Positions 32,360-39,591 of a stretch of 39,591 bases of DNA are shown piece after piece. This stretch comes from Actinomycetota bacterium (GTDB taxonomy: Bacteria > Actinomycetota > Actinomycetes > Nanopelagicales > Nanopelagicaceae): assembly GCA_947449535.1 (NCBI GenBank), contig CANFRP010000011.1, positions 1 through 39,591 of the forward strand. The letters are read 5' to 3'. How positions within the stretch are numbered: position 1 is the stretch's first letter; each line of letters opens with the position of its first letter. The notes under the pieces are model-generated. The model saw nothing but the letters and a program-made list of their open reading frames with translations. It was not told where the DNA came from and made no database searches. A program made the translations under genes and the position numbers.

Positions 32360-34030
32360 ATGACGACTTATGCAGAACGCACAACTACTGCTGCGACCCC
32401 CTCATTTGCGCCAAAGCCTTCTCGCGGTCGCCTCTTCGTTAAGTGGATTACATCTACCGACCATAAGACGATCGGTTATCTCTATCTCTCTACATCTTTC
32501 ATCTGGTTCTTAGTCGCAGGTGTGCTTGCGCTATTACTTCGCGCTGAGCTCACTCGTCCAGGGCTTCAATTCCTATCCAACGAGCAGTACAACCAAATCT
32601 TCACGATGCACGGAACCATCATGTTGTTGATGTTTGCAACCCCACTCTTCGTGGGATTCGCCAACGTGATCATGCCGCTACAAATTGGCGCAGCCGACGT
32701 TGCCTTCCCTCGTTTAAATATGTTGTCTTACTGGCTCTACCTATTCGGCGGGCTGATGGCATTCGGTGGATTTCTTGCACCCGGAGGAGCCGCATCATTT
32801 GGTTGGACGGCTTACGCCCCACTTGCTAACTCCCAGTACTCACCAGGAATTGGTGGAGATCTCTGGGTAATTGGTCTTGCACTCGGTGGCATTGGAACAA
32901 TTCTTGGTGGCGTCAATTTCATCACCACAATTTTCACGATGCGCGCACCTGGAATGACAATGTTCCGGATGTCGATCTTTTCGTGGAATGTATTGCTCAC
33001 CTCAATTTTGGTACTTCTTGCATTCCCACCATTGGCGGCTGCATTCCTCGGACTTGAATCGGACCGCCTCTTTGGGTCGCACATTTTCGATCCAGCTAAT
33101 GGCGGTGCGATGTTGTGGCAACACCTGTTCTGGTTCTTCGGCCATCCCGAGGTATATATCCTCGCGCTTCCATTCTTTGGAATTGCTACTGAGATTCTTC
33201 CCGTCTTTAGCCGCAAACCAATCTTCGGATATAAGGGTTTAATTGCAGCGACGATCGGAATTGCGGCGCTCTCTGTGTCGGTGTGGGCGCACCACATGTT
33301 TGCTAGCGGACAAGTCCTCCTTCCCTTCTTCTCATTTATGACATTCCTGATTGGCGTTCCGACTGGAGTGAAGTTCTTCAATTGGATCGGAACTATGTGG
33401 CGCGGCCATGTAACTTTTGAAACTCCGATGCTCTGGGTAATGGGCTTCTTGGTCACCTTCCTCTTTGGTGGATTGACCGGAATCATTCTCGCTAGCCCGC
33501 CTTTGGATTTCGCAGTATCTGCCTCTTACTTTGTAGTTGCTCACTTCCATTACGTTCTCTTTGGAACTGTGGTCTTCGCGATGTTCGCTGGTTTCTATTT
33601 CTGGTGGCCAAAGATGACCGGCCATATGCTCAATGAGCGCCTCGGAAAGATTCACTTCTGGCTTCTCTTCTTTGGCTTCCACACAACTTTCTTGATCCAA
33701 CATTGGCTTGGAATCAAGGGAATGCCTCGTCGCTATGCCGATTACCTTCCCACCGATGGCTTCACCGGCATGAATATGATCTCCACATTTGGATCCGCAC
33801 TTCTTGCAGTGTCGATGATTCCTTTCTTCATCAACGTTTGGATTTCTCGCAAGGGTCCAAAAGTAGAAGTCGATGATCCATGGGGATATGGAGCATCACT
33901 CGAGTGGGCAACTTCTTGCCCGCCACCACGTCACAACTTCCTTTCCATGCCGCGCATTCGTTCTGAGCGCCCAGCATTTGACCTGCACCATCCGCATATG
34001 GCGCATACAGATACTGATGGGGGTCACTAA
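32360..34030 (+). CDS. ctaD: Cytochrome c oxidase subunit I
   Basis: The protein has 556 residues from ATG 32360, with an AAGG ribosome site inside the end of ctaC; a frame from 32324 is an extension into ctaC. Twelve membrane helices hold haem a and the haem a3-CuB centre. [10 protein letters not shown] has the Glu gate and the His-Tyr crosslink, WAHHMF has CuB histidines, VVAHFHYV has haem histidines, and PTGVKFFNW has the K-channel Lys. ADVAFPRLN carries the D-channel Asp. In the loop before VVAHFHYV, the usual D-T-Y is SASY (Ala388), removing an Asp that ligates Mg/Mn in other oxidases. The enzyme reduces oxygen to water and pumps protons. Confidence 0.97.
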   Translation: MTTYAERTTTAATPSFAPKPSRGRLFVKWITSTDHKTIGYLYLSTSFIWFLVAGVLALLLRAELTRPGLQFLSNEQYNQIFTMHGTIMLLMFATPLFVGFANVIMPLQIGAADVAFPRLNMLSYWLYLFGGLMAFGGFLAPGGAASFGWTAYAPLANSQYSPGIGGDLWVIGLALGGIGTILGGVNFITTIFTMRAPGMTMFRMSIFSWNVLLTSILVLLAFPPLAAAFLGLESDRLFGSHIFDPANGGAMLWQHLFWFFGHPEVYILALPFFGIATEILPVFSRKPIFGYKGLIAATIGIAALSVSVWAHHMFASGQVLLPFFSFMTFLIGVPTGVKFFNWIGTMWRGHVTFETPMLWVMGFLVTFLFGGLTGIILASPPLDFAVSASYFVVAHFHYVLFGTVVFAMFAGFYFWWPKMTGHMLNERLGKIHFWLLFFGFHTTFLIQHWLGIKGMPRRYADYLPTDGFTGMNMISTFGSALLAVSMIPFFINVWISRKGPKVEVDDPWGYGASLEWATSCPPPRHNFLSMPRIRSERPAFDLHHPHMAHTDTDGGH

Positions 34031-34432
34031 GTGAAAGCTGGTTGGCGTTTATTTGTTGGTCTTTCAATTTTCTATGCAATCGTTGCGGTTATTTATTACC
34101 TAGTAGGCGGGGAAGCGGTTGGAATTACTGCCATCGCACTGAGCTCCGGGCTTGCAGGAATGATCGGTTTCTACCTCTGGTTCACTGCAAAGCGACTCGG
34201 AAATGTATTGCCAGAAGACAATATGGTGGGCGAGATTGCTGATTCGGCTGGCGAACTCGGCTTCTACTCACCTCATTCATGGTGGCCACTACCTGTTGCA
34301 GCATCTATGTGCGCAGCGGGACTTGGTTTATTGATCGGTTGGTGGCTCACACTTATCGCCGTGGGCGCACTTCTCATTTCGATTTTTGGATTCGTCCTTG
34401 AATACGAGAAGCCTTCCGCTTCTACTCACTAA
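34031..34432 (+). CDS. ctaF: Cytochrome c oxidase subunit IV, actinobacterial type (CtaF)
   Basis: The protein has 133 residues from GTG 34031, immediately after the ctaD stop. Four membrane helices are visible (FVGLSIFYAIVAVIYYLVGG; ALSSGLAGMIGFYLWF; PVAASMCAAGLGLLIGWWL; AVGALLISIFGFVLEYE). A loop between the second and third holds GELGFYSPHSWWPL, the conserved actinobacterial block. It belongs to the aa3 oxidase of the bcc-aa3 supercomplex. Translation is probably coupled to ctaD. The glycosidase frame follows directly after its stop codon. Confidence 0.93.
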   Translation: MKAGWRLFVGLSIFYAIVAVIYYLVGGEAVGITAIALSSGLAGMIGFYLWFTAKRLGNVLPEDNMVGEIADSAGELGFYSPHSWWPLPVAASMCAAGLGLLIGWWLTLIAVGALLISIFGFVLEYEKPSASTH

Positions 34433-34441
34433 GAGTTCCCC

Positions 34442-35371
34442 ATTCTTGCTTTAGCCGACCATTGGGTCTGGGACTCGTGGTATTTCGATGATGGTAAGTA
34501 TTTCCATTGCTTCTTCCTGCGCGCCTCTAAAGCGCTAGGGAATCCGGGGCGTCGACACTTTCGAGCAGCCACCGGTCATGCCCGCTCACTAGATCTGATT
34601 AATTGGGAGCTTCTTCCCGATGCACTAGTAGCCGATGATCTTCCAGCTTGGGATTCCACATCGACTTGGACGGGCAGTGTCATTAAGGAGTCAACCACCA
34701 ATACTTTCCACCTCTTCTATACCGGCACTAATCGGCTGCACGGAGGAGTTCAACAGCAAGTTGGGCATGCAATCAGTAAAGACTTGATCTCTTGGACGCG
34801 CGATCCGCAAAACCCAATTGTGAGCGCAGATCCAGCGCTCTTTGAAGTAATGGCAGATGCGAATGATGAACCATTTAGAGACCCGTGGGTTTTCTTCGGA
34901 GACGATGGTGTCTGGCATATGTTATTGACTGCTAACCTCAAAGAGCTGGATGAAAAATATCGCGCAACTATTGCGCATTGCATTTCCTCTGATTTATATA
35001 CATGGAGTTCGCCGGAGCCTTTGATCGCCGCATCTGGTTTCGGTCAGATTGAAGTGACCCAAGTCGAAAAAATCGATGGCAAATGGATATTGATTTTCTG
35101 TGTTGCGAAAGAACATATCAAGGCCGAAGGCAGTCAATGGCAGAGCGGAACATATAGCGCACCTGCAGATTCTCCGACCGGCCCCTTCCATCTAGATAAA
35201 GCCGAACTCATCGGCCCTGCCGGCTTGTATGCCGGGCGATTAATCAAGAATCGGAGCGGACAATGGGCGCTGATGGGATTTACTCATGATGACTTCTCCA
35301 TTCCATTTCTTGGCGCCATCTGCGATCCGCTTATTGTAAAAATGACCGAACGAGGCACACTTCAACCATGA
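34442..35371 (+). CDS. GH32/GH43/GH68-like beta-propeller glycosidase, probable ATT start
   Basis: The protein has about 309 residues. The frame is continuous from directly after the ctaF stop, with strong family similarity from its beginning (ADHWVWDSWYFDDGKYF), but it has no in-frame ATG, GTG or early TTG. The first plausible start is ATT 34442, giving a start two or three residues before the family core, with an AAGAG ribosome-like element 6 nt upstream. Propeller motifs are WVWDSW (Asp11, nucleophile candidate), TWTGSV, EPFRDPWVF (144-151) and GFGQIEVTQVE (Glu204, acid/base candidate). Such enzymes hydrolyse fructosides or arabinosides; the substrate is unknown. No signal peptide is visible. 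A TTG at 34784 gives only a truncated enzyme. It overlaps the next gene as ATGA. Confidence 0.82.
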   Translation: MLALADHWVWDSWYFDDGKYFHCFFLRASKALGNPGRRHFRAATGHARSLDLINWELLPDALVADDLPAWDSTSTWTGSVIKESTTNTFHLFYTGTNRLHGGVQQQVGHAISKDLISWTRDPQNPIVSADPALFEVMADANDEPFRDPWVFFGDDGVWHMLLTANLKELDEKYRATIAHCISSDLYTWSSPEPLIAASGFGQIEVTQVEKIDGKWILIFCVAKEHIKAEGSQWQSGTYSAPADSPTGPFHLDKAELIGPAGLYAGRLIKNRSGQWALMGFTHDDFSIPFLGAICDPLIVKMTERGTLQP

Positions 35372-35901
35372 TCCACACGGACCGCCTAATCCTTCGCCCA
35401 TTGGAGATGAGCGATTTGGATGAACTGATCGCCTACCAGTCCAAGGCTCAGGTTGTTAAATACATTCCTTGGCCAGAACGAACTCCAGAACAAGTTATTG
35501 AAGCAATTGAAAAGAGTTTCTCCCTCACAGGTCTTGCCAATGAAGGGGATTACTACGTTTTAGGTTTTGCCCTTAAGGACACAAATAAAATCATTGGCCA
35601 ACTCAATGCTTGCTTTGAATCAGCCGCAAATAAGACGGCCTCCATTGGGTGGGTCCTGAATCCACAATTTTCAGGTGAAGGTTATGCAACCGAAGCGGTG
35701 AGAGCATGGATCGATCATATTTTTGCCACGTATGATTTTCATCGGCTAACCGCAAAAATTGACCAGCGAAATATTGGTAGCGCGGATTTGGCTAAGCGGG
35801 TCGGGATGCGCAAAGAGGGCGAATTCCGGGAAGATGATTTCTTTAAAGGTGAATGGACATCCACCTGGCAATACGCCTTATTGCGAAGCGAGCTCTCGTA
35901 G
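35368..35901 (+). CDS. GNAT acetyltransferase, RimJ/RimL type
   Basis: The protein has 177 residues. It has the N-terminal TDRLILRPLEMSDLDEL signature of RimJ/RimL-like N-acetyltransferases, KIIGQLNACF (beta4), the acetyl-CoA region IGWVLNPQFSGEGYATEAVRA (Q/RxxGxG/A variant) and NIGSADLAKRVGMRKEGEF. The target (a protein N-terminus or a small amine) cannot be told. It starts inside the glycosidase stop codon (ATGA overlap), so the two are co-translated, and overlaps the convergent acetyltransferase gene by 24 bp. Confidence 0.9.
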   Translation: MIHTDRLILRPLEMSDLDELIAYQSKAQVVKYIPWPERTPEQVIEAIEKSFSLTGLANEGDYYVLGFALKDTNKIIGQLNACFESAANKTASIGWVLNPQFSGEGYATEAVRAWIDHIFATYDFHRLTAKIDQRNIGSADLAKRVGMRKEGEFREDDFFKGEWTSTWQYALLRSELS

Positions 35902-36354
35902 AGCTTGCCCATCCACACGCATGATGGTCCATTCATCCATAAAGTAAGCACCGAGTGATTTATAGAATTCAATGGATGGCGCATTCCAATCTAAGACCCA
36001 CCATTGGAAACGATGGTAGCCACGATCGACACAAGTCTTCGCTAGATGCACCAGAAGCGCTTTGCCATATCCATGGCCTCTAGCAGTCGGTAGAACGAAG
36101 AGATCCTCCAAGTAAATTCCATGAGTTCCAGTCCAGGTTGAGTAATTGAGGAACCACGTGGCAAAGCCAACTATTGCACCTGACTCATCTTCGACGAAGT
36201 CACAGAAGACTGACGGATTTTCGCAGAAGAACGCGGAGTTGATCTGTTCCAACGTTGCCTTAGCCGCATCTGGCTCTTTTTCGTAAATGGCAAGAGCCAA
36301 TATGAGATCAAGGATTACCTGACCTTCATGAGGATTGGCGGCGCGAATCTTCAC
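35878..36354 (-). CDS. GNAT acetyltransferase, diamine (spermidine/thialysine) N-acetyltransferase-like
   Basis: The protein has 158 residues. IYLEDLFVLPTARGHGYGKALL carries the acetyl-CoA pyrophosphate loop (R-G-H-G-Y-G-K), and VLDWNAPSIEFYKSLGA matches the SAT1-like diamine acetyltransferases. Upstream, AIYEKEPDAAKAT matches the LAxYEK region of that group. The start is GTG at 36354, 3 nt after the qcrB stop, making it the fourth gene of qcrC-qcrA-qcrB-GNAT. It likely acetylates a polyamine or amino-acid side chain; a link to respiration is unknown. Confidence 0.9.
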   Translation of the reverse strand: MKIRAANPHEGQVILDLILALAIYEKEPDAAKATLEQINSAFFCENPSVFCDFVEDESGAIVGFATWFLNYSTWTGTHGIYLEDLFVLPTARGHGYGKALLVHLAKTCVDRGYHRFQWWVLDWNAPSIEFYKSLGAYFMDEWTIMRVDGQALRELASQ

Positions 36355-36357
36355 AGG

Positions 36358-37950
36358 CTAGTGGTGCCCACCTTCAAGCTCGTGAAGCTCGGAAGCGGTA
36401 ACAGCTGGAATTTGCTCGGCATTAGCTTGGCTTGCTCGTGCACGAATCTTGCGCTTGAGGCCACCAGGATTGCGAACCCCATTGGAATCTTCATCGGGAA
36501 GCGCGAGTGCGGGTACCTGTTCGTGCTGAGTCAAGGTGTAAGCCTTCTCTGGCGAAATTGGTTCGTGTACTTCAACGAATTCACCATGCGGCAACATAAC
36601 TAGGCGTCCAGTTTCACGACCATGAAGAACGAGATTTCGATCAGCTAACTGAAGCGAGAAACAAATGCGCTTGGTAATCACGAAAACAATTGGTGGTACG
36701 ACAAAGAGGCCGATTCGGGTAAACCACATGATCTCATTAATGGTGAGATGGAAGTGGGTGGCGATAATGTCGTTTCCACCATTGATCAATGAGATAAACA
36801 TGAAAGAGAGCGACATTGCGCCGAGCGCAGTGCGGTTCGGGTTATTACGTGGGCGATCAAGGAGATGATGCTCGCGCTTATCTCCAGTCATCCATGATTC
36901 AATAAATGGATAGAGCGCCATTCCAGTAAAGAGAATCCCCGGAATGATCAACCCTGGAATCAAAATATTCCATGAAATGGTGTGACCAAATGCGTGGGTT
37001 TCCAGTGGCGGCGCCATCCGAACAAGTCCATCGAGCCAACCCATGTACCAATCGGGTTGTGATCCGGCCGAGATTTGGCCTGGGGTATATGGACCATAAA
37101 GCCAAATCGGGTTGATGGAAGCGACTGCGCCGAGAAATGCTGTGACGCCAAAGACAATAAAGAAGAATCCGCCAGCTTTTGCCATGTAAACCGGCATCAG
37201 CGGATAACCAACAACGTTCTTCTCGGTGCGACCCGGACCTGGATATTGCGTGTGCTTCTGGTACCAGACCAACATCAAGTGAATAGTGATGAGAGCGAGA
37301 ATAATTCCTGGAATTAAGAGAACGTGGACGGTGTAAATCCGCGAAATAAATACATGGCCAGGGAAGGGTCCACCAAATGCGAAGAAAGCGAGGTACGAGC
37401 CGACCACGGGAATCGCTTGAATAATCGCTTCGGCAATACGGATACCGGTTCCGGAGAGAAGATCGTCGGGAAGTGAATAACCCAAGAAACCTTCAACAAT
37501 TCCGAGTGTAAGGAGTCCCACTCCAATCAACCAGTTAAATTCACGTGGCTTGCGGAAAGCACCAGTGAAGAAAACACGGAGCAAATGCGCAACAATCGCC
37601 ACCATGAACAAGAGTGCTGCCCAGTGGTGAATTTGGCGCATTAATAATCCACCGCGTACATCGAAGGAGATATGCAACGTAGATTGATAGGCGGCAGTCA
37701 TAGGAATGCCATCTAGTGGTGCATATGCGCCGTGGTAGATCACTTCATTTTGTGATGGATCAAACCAGAAAGTCAGGAAGGTTCCAGAGAGAAGAAGAAT
37801 AATGAATGAGTAAAGCGCGACTTCACCCAGCATAAATGACCAGTGATCAGGGAAGACTTTTGTGAGGTTCTTCTTCAGCCAAGCAGCAGCGCCGGTTCGC
37901 TCATCTACATAATTCGCGACATTTCCTGCAATGCGTTTTTGTTTACTCAT
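36358..37950 (-). CDS. qcrB: Menaquinol:cytochrome c reductase cytochrome b subunit
   Basis: The protein has 530 residues. The cytochrome b core has eight or nine membrane helices: SFMLGEVALYSFIILLLSG, HHWAALLFMVAIVAHLLRVF (haem histidines), GFLGYSLPDDLLSGTGIRIA (quinol site), and IPGIILALITIHLMLVWYQKH (second His pair). The PEWY-like loop reads GSQPDWYMGW. A long C-terminal extension (about 130 residues, ending HELEGGHH) is typical of actinobacterial QcrB. It oxidises menaquinol and translocates protons. Its ATG overlaps the qcrA stop as ATGA. Confidence 0.96.
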   Translation of the reverse strand: MSKQKRIAGNVANYVDERTGAAAWLKKNLTKVFPDHWSFMLGEVALYSFIILLLSGTFLTFWFDPSQNEVIYHGAYAPLDGIPMTAAYQSTLHISFDVRGGLLMRQIHHWAALLFMVAIVAHLLRVFFTGAFRKPREFNWLIGVGLLTLGIVEGFLGYSLPDDLLSGTGIRIAEAIIQAIPVVGSYLAFFAFGGPFPGHVFISRIYTVHVLLIPGIILALITIHLMLVWYQKHTQYPGPGRTEKNVVGYPLMPVYMAKAGGFFFIVFGVTAFLGAVASINPIWLYGPYTPGQISAGSQPDWYMGWLDGLVRMAPPLETHAFGHTISWNILIPGLIIPGILFTGMALYPFIESWMTGDKREHHLLDRPRNNPNRTALGAMSLSFMFISLINGGNDIIATHFHLTINEIMWFTRIGLFVVPPIVFVITKRICFSLQLADRNLVLHGRETGRLVMLPHGEFVEVHEPISPEKAYTLTQHEQVPALALPDEDSNGVRNPGGLKRKIRARASQANAEQIPAVTASELHELEGGHH

Positions 37951-38939
37951 GAGGAGCGCTCCCAGAAGCTAGGTCCGATTGGTTCATTAAATGGGGCTTG
38001 TGCAACGAGATATCCCTCGGCATCAACAGTGATTGCCAACTGAGGAAGTGGGCGAGCGGCTGGTCCGAAAATTACCTTTGCGGCTCGGGTTACATCGAAA
38101 GTGGATTGATGGCATGGGCACAACAAATGCTTGGTCTGTTGCTCATAGAGCGCAACTGCGCATCCCATATGTGAACAGATCTTTGAGAAAGCGATGATGC
38201 CTTCATGCGTCCAGGAGAGACGTTCGGCATTTAATTGGAATTCTTCTGGGCGAATACGAATCAAAAGAACGGCATCGGTGCCAATGTTTTCAAGAGTGCG
38301 TTCAGTTCCTTCAGGCAGCTCTGGTAATACTTGCGCAACTGCTCCGACTTCTAGATCAGAAGCTTTAATGGGGCGATAGCCAGGATCGGTAACAAGGCGA
38401 ACACCTTTATCCCAATTAGTTTTATTTAGCGCCTTACGTGGCAATGGGCCAAGATCGCGGAGAATGAGAACTCCAGGCAGAGCTGCCAATAGTCCAGCGA
38501 AGCCGAGGGAGCGCTTAATCAATTTGCGACGTCCGAGTCCTGCTGTCGAGGCTTGTTCTTTAACGGTATCGACAAATGATTGGCGATCCTCATCGGAAGA
38601 TCGAAACTCGTGACGCTCTGCAATGACTTCGGTGTCAGACATTAATGTCTTGGCCCAGTGGACCATTCCCATTCCAATAAAGAAAAGCGAGGCGGCCATT
38701 CCTAGACCGAGGAAGAGTTGATGCGCGTTTGTGGTTCCAAGAATTGGCAGATAGACGAAGGTGTCTGTCTTTACGAATAAGAATGCAAAGATGAAAAGCG
38801 CGGTACCGGCGCCGGAGAGCAAGAAGAGAACGGAGACTTGTCGCTCGGCTCGATCAGCAGCTTTAGGATCCAGATCCGCTTTGCGATGCTTATGAGCAGG
38901 TAGCCCTGGATCTTTGATTTTCTCAATCTCATTAGCCAT
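37947..38939 (-). CDS. qcrA: Rieske iron-sulfur subunit of the cytochrome bc1 complex
   Basis: The protein has 330 residues. The actinobacterial type has three membrane helices (about 36-56, 72-94 and 147-163), unlike the single helix of proteobacterial Rieske proteins. The 2Fe-2S ligands are Cys255 and His257 (CSHMGC) and Cys274 and His277 (CPCHQS), with Cys260 and Cys276 forming the stabilising disulfide. An RRKLIKRSLG stretch precedes the third helix, like the Tat-type signal known in actinobacterial Rieske proteins. It passes electrons from menaquinol to QcrC. It lies between qcrC (3 bp gap) and qcrB (4 bp overlap). Confidence 0.96.
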   Translation of the reverse strand: MANEIEKIKDPGLPAHKHRKADLDPKAADRAERQVSVLFLLSGAGTALFIFAFLFVKTDTFVYLPILGTTNAHQLFLGLGMAASLFFIGMGMVHWAKTLMSDTEVIAERHEFRSSDEDRQSFVDTVKEQASTAGLGRRKLIKRSLGFAGLLAALPGVLILRDLGPLPRKALNKTNWDKGVRLVTDPGYRPIKASDLEVGAVAQVLPELPEGTERTLENIGTDAVLLIRIRPEEFQLNAERLSWTHEGIIAFSKICSHMGCAVALYEQQTKHLLCPCHQSTFDVTRAAKVIFGPAARPLPQLAITVDAEGYLVAQAPFNEPIGPSFWERSS

Positions 38940-38942
38940 GAG

Positions 38943-39591
38943 TTATCTCGCCTTCGATGCTAGCCATACGGAAATTCCAATCAAGAGGCCCAAGCCAAAG
39001 ATCCAAGCTAGTAAGCCTTCGGTAACTGGACCAACGCGACCGAGTGATGCACCACCGAGATTTGGTTCTTCTTGGGTTGATGCAAGCCACTTAATGATGC
39101 TGAGTTTTTCGGCCGGAGTAATTGTCTTATCCGAAAACTTAGGCATTGACTGTGGTCCTGTAATCATCGCTTCATAAATATATTTTGGTTCTACTCCCAT
39201 AAGAGTAGGTGCGTACTTGCCTTGCGATAGCGCTCCACCTTGTGCTGCAAAGTTGTGACACATTGCGCAGTTTGTGCGGAAGAGCTCTCCGCCTTGCGCA
39301 GTATTGCCATCGCGTTCATAGTTCAGACTTGCCCCATCGACTGTTGCAGGACCAGGAGCCAGGGATGCAACGTATGCAGCCAGAGCCGCAGTTTGGGCAG
39401 CGTCATAAATTGGCTTCTTGCGCATTGCTTGTTGGCTCATATCGGCCATGGGCATGCGACCAGTTCCGACTTGGAAATCTACGGAAGCTGCGCCAACACC
39501 AATAAGGGAGGGAGCAATCTCGCCGCCTTCGGCATTTAATCCATGACAGGAAGAGCAACCTTTAAGAAAGATTCGTTTACCTTCCTCTACC
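38943..39591 (-). CDS. qcrC: Diheme cytochrome c subunit of bc1 complex (partial, N-terminus beyond window)
   Basis: About 216 C-terminal residues are present. The frame is open to the right edge, beyond the first ATG at 39455. Two c-type haem motifs are visible: CSSCH (39543-39557) with GLNAEGGEIAPSLIG after it, and CAMCHNFAAQGGAL in the second domain. Methionine ligands are plausible at GTGRMPM and SMPKFSD. A C-terminal membrane helix (GLLAWIFGLGLLIGISVWLASKAR) anchors it. Diheme QcrC replaces soluble cytochrome c in actinobacteria, linking bc1 directly to the CuA of CtaC. ctaE, usually just upstream, is not in the window. Confidence 0.95.
   Translation of the reverse strand, partial: VEEGKRIFLKGCSSCHGLNAEGGEIAPSLIGVGAASVDFQVGTGRMPMADMSQQAMRKKPIYDAAQTAALAAYVASLAPGPATVDGASLNYERDGNTAQGGELFRTNCAMCHNFAAQGGALSQGKYAPTLMGVEPKYIYEAMITGPQSMPKFSDKTITPAEKLSIIKWLASTQEEPNLGGASLGRVGPVTEGLLAWIFGLGLLIGISVWLASKAR

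Noticed and set aside
32812-33486. 224-residue open frame antisense to ctaD
   Set aside because: It runs opposite a fully conserved oxidase gene, has low-complexity Pro/Lys/Arg composition and no family resemblance or ribosome site.
1-39591. CRISPR arrays, insertion sequences, prophage, tRNA or rRNA genes
   Set aside because: No regularly spaced repeats, transposase or integrase motifs, cloverleaf-like sequences or rRNA segments were seen in any intergenic region; gaps are short and accounted for.

Overview
The window is a gene-dense stretch of bacterial chromosome with roughly 50% GC. It reads as an actinobacterium with a small, tightly packed genome. Supporting features are the order dlaT/sucB - TIGR01777 epimerase - lipB - lipA - DUF4191 - RDD - glnA next to pepA and gcvT, a neighbouring nadA - erpA - carbohydrate kinase - ctaC/ctaD/ctaF - qcrCAB block, a DUF3043 protein, and an actinobacterial-type CtaF. 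Both blocks match, as I recall it, the gene order of mycobacteria and streptomycetes. The moderate GC and compactness suggest a free-living freshwater lineage such as acI/Nanopelagicales, but that assignment is inference. No mobile element, CRISPR array, rRNA or tRNA was found.

Layout. 1-5.5 kb: a truncated DHA2-type MFS exporter, a class I glutamine amidotransferase-like protein facing a class III aminotransferase, a SCO1/SenC copper chaperone lipoprotein and an ABC-F ATPase. 5.5-7.7 kb: a small orphan membrane protein, a phosphoribosyltransferase and a membrane-anchored LamG-domain surface protein. 7.7-12.7 kb: glnA with a GlnR-like operator upstream, an RDD membrane protein, and the operon lipB-lipA-plsC-DUF4191. 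12.9-16.2 kb: an MMPL/RND transporter and an FAD-dependent amine-oxidase-fold enzyme. 16.2-22.9 kb: lipoate-using metabolism (2-oxoacid dehydrogenase E2, its E3 lpd, a TIGR01777 epimerase), then pepA and gcvT. 22.9-26.0 kb: a cobalamin-riboswitch-controlled BtuF-BtuC-BtuD-type uptake operon and a small exported protein. 26.1-30.3 kb: an aldo/keto reductase, DUF3043, nadA, an ErpA-type Fe-S carrier and a PfkB kinase. 30.3-39.6 kb: a degenerate cysteine-desulfurase-like gene and a TusA-like gene separated by one in-frame amber codon; ctaC-ctaD-ctaF; a GH32/43-like glycosidase; two GNAT acetyltransferases; and qcrC-qcrA-qcrB, with qcrC running off the right edge.

The genes form linked themes. 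LipB and LipA make the lipoyl cofactor used by the E2 protein and by the glycine cleavage system to which GcvT belongs. NadA, LipA and the Rieske protein need Fe-S clusters, and ErpA and the desulfurase/TusA pair sit among them. SCO1 serves the CuA centre of CtaC, and QcrCAB plus CtaCDF make up most of a bc1-aa3 respiratory chain.

Three things stand out. First, the desulfurase-like protein keeps the mobile catalytic-cysteine loop but lacks the PLP lysine, and it is split from its TusA domain only by a TAG codon. Second, residues that form the non-redox Mg/Mn site of cytochrome oxidase appear to be lost together in CtaC and CtaD. Third, at least 14 genes carry TAnnnT followed by 6-7 nt and then the start codon, the signature of leaderless transcription. 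This includes divergent gene pairs only 24-58 bp apart.
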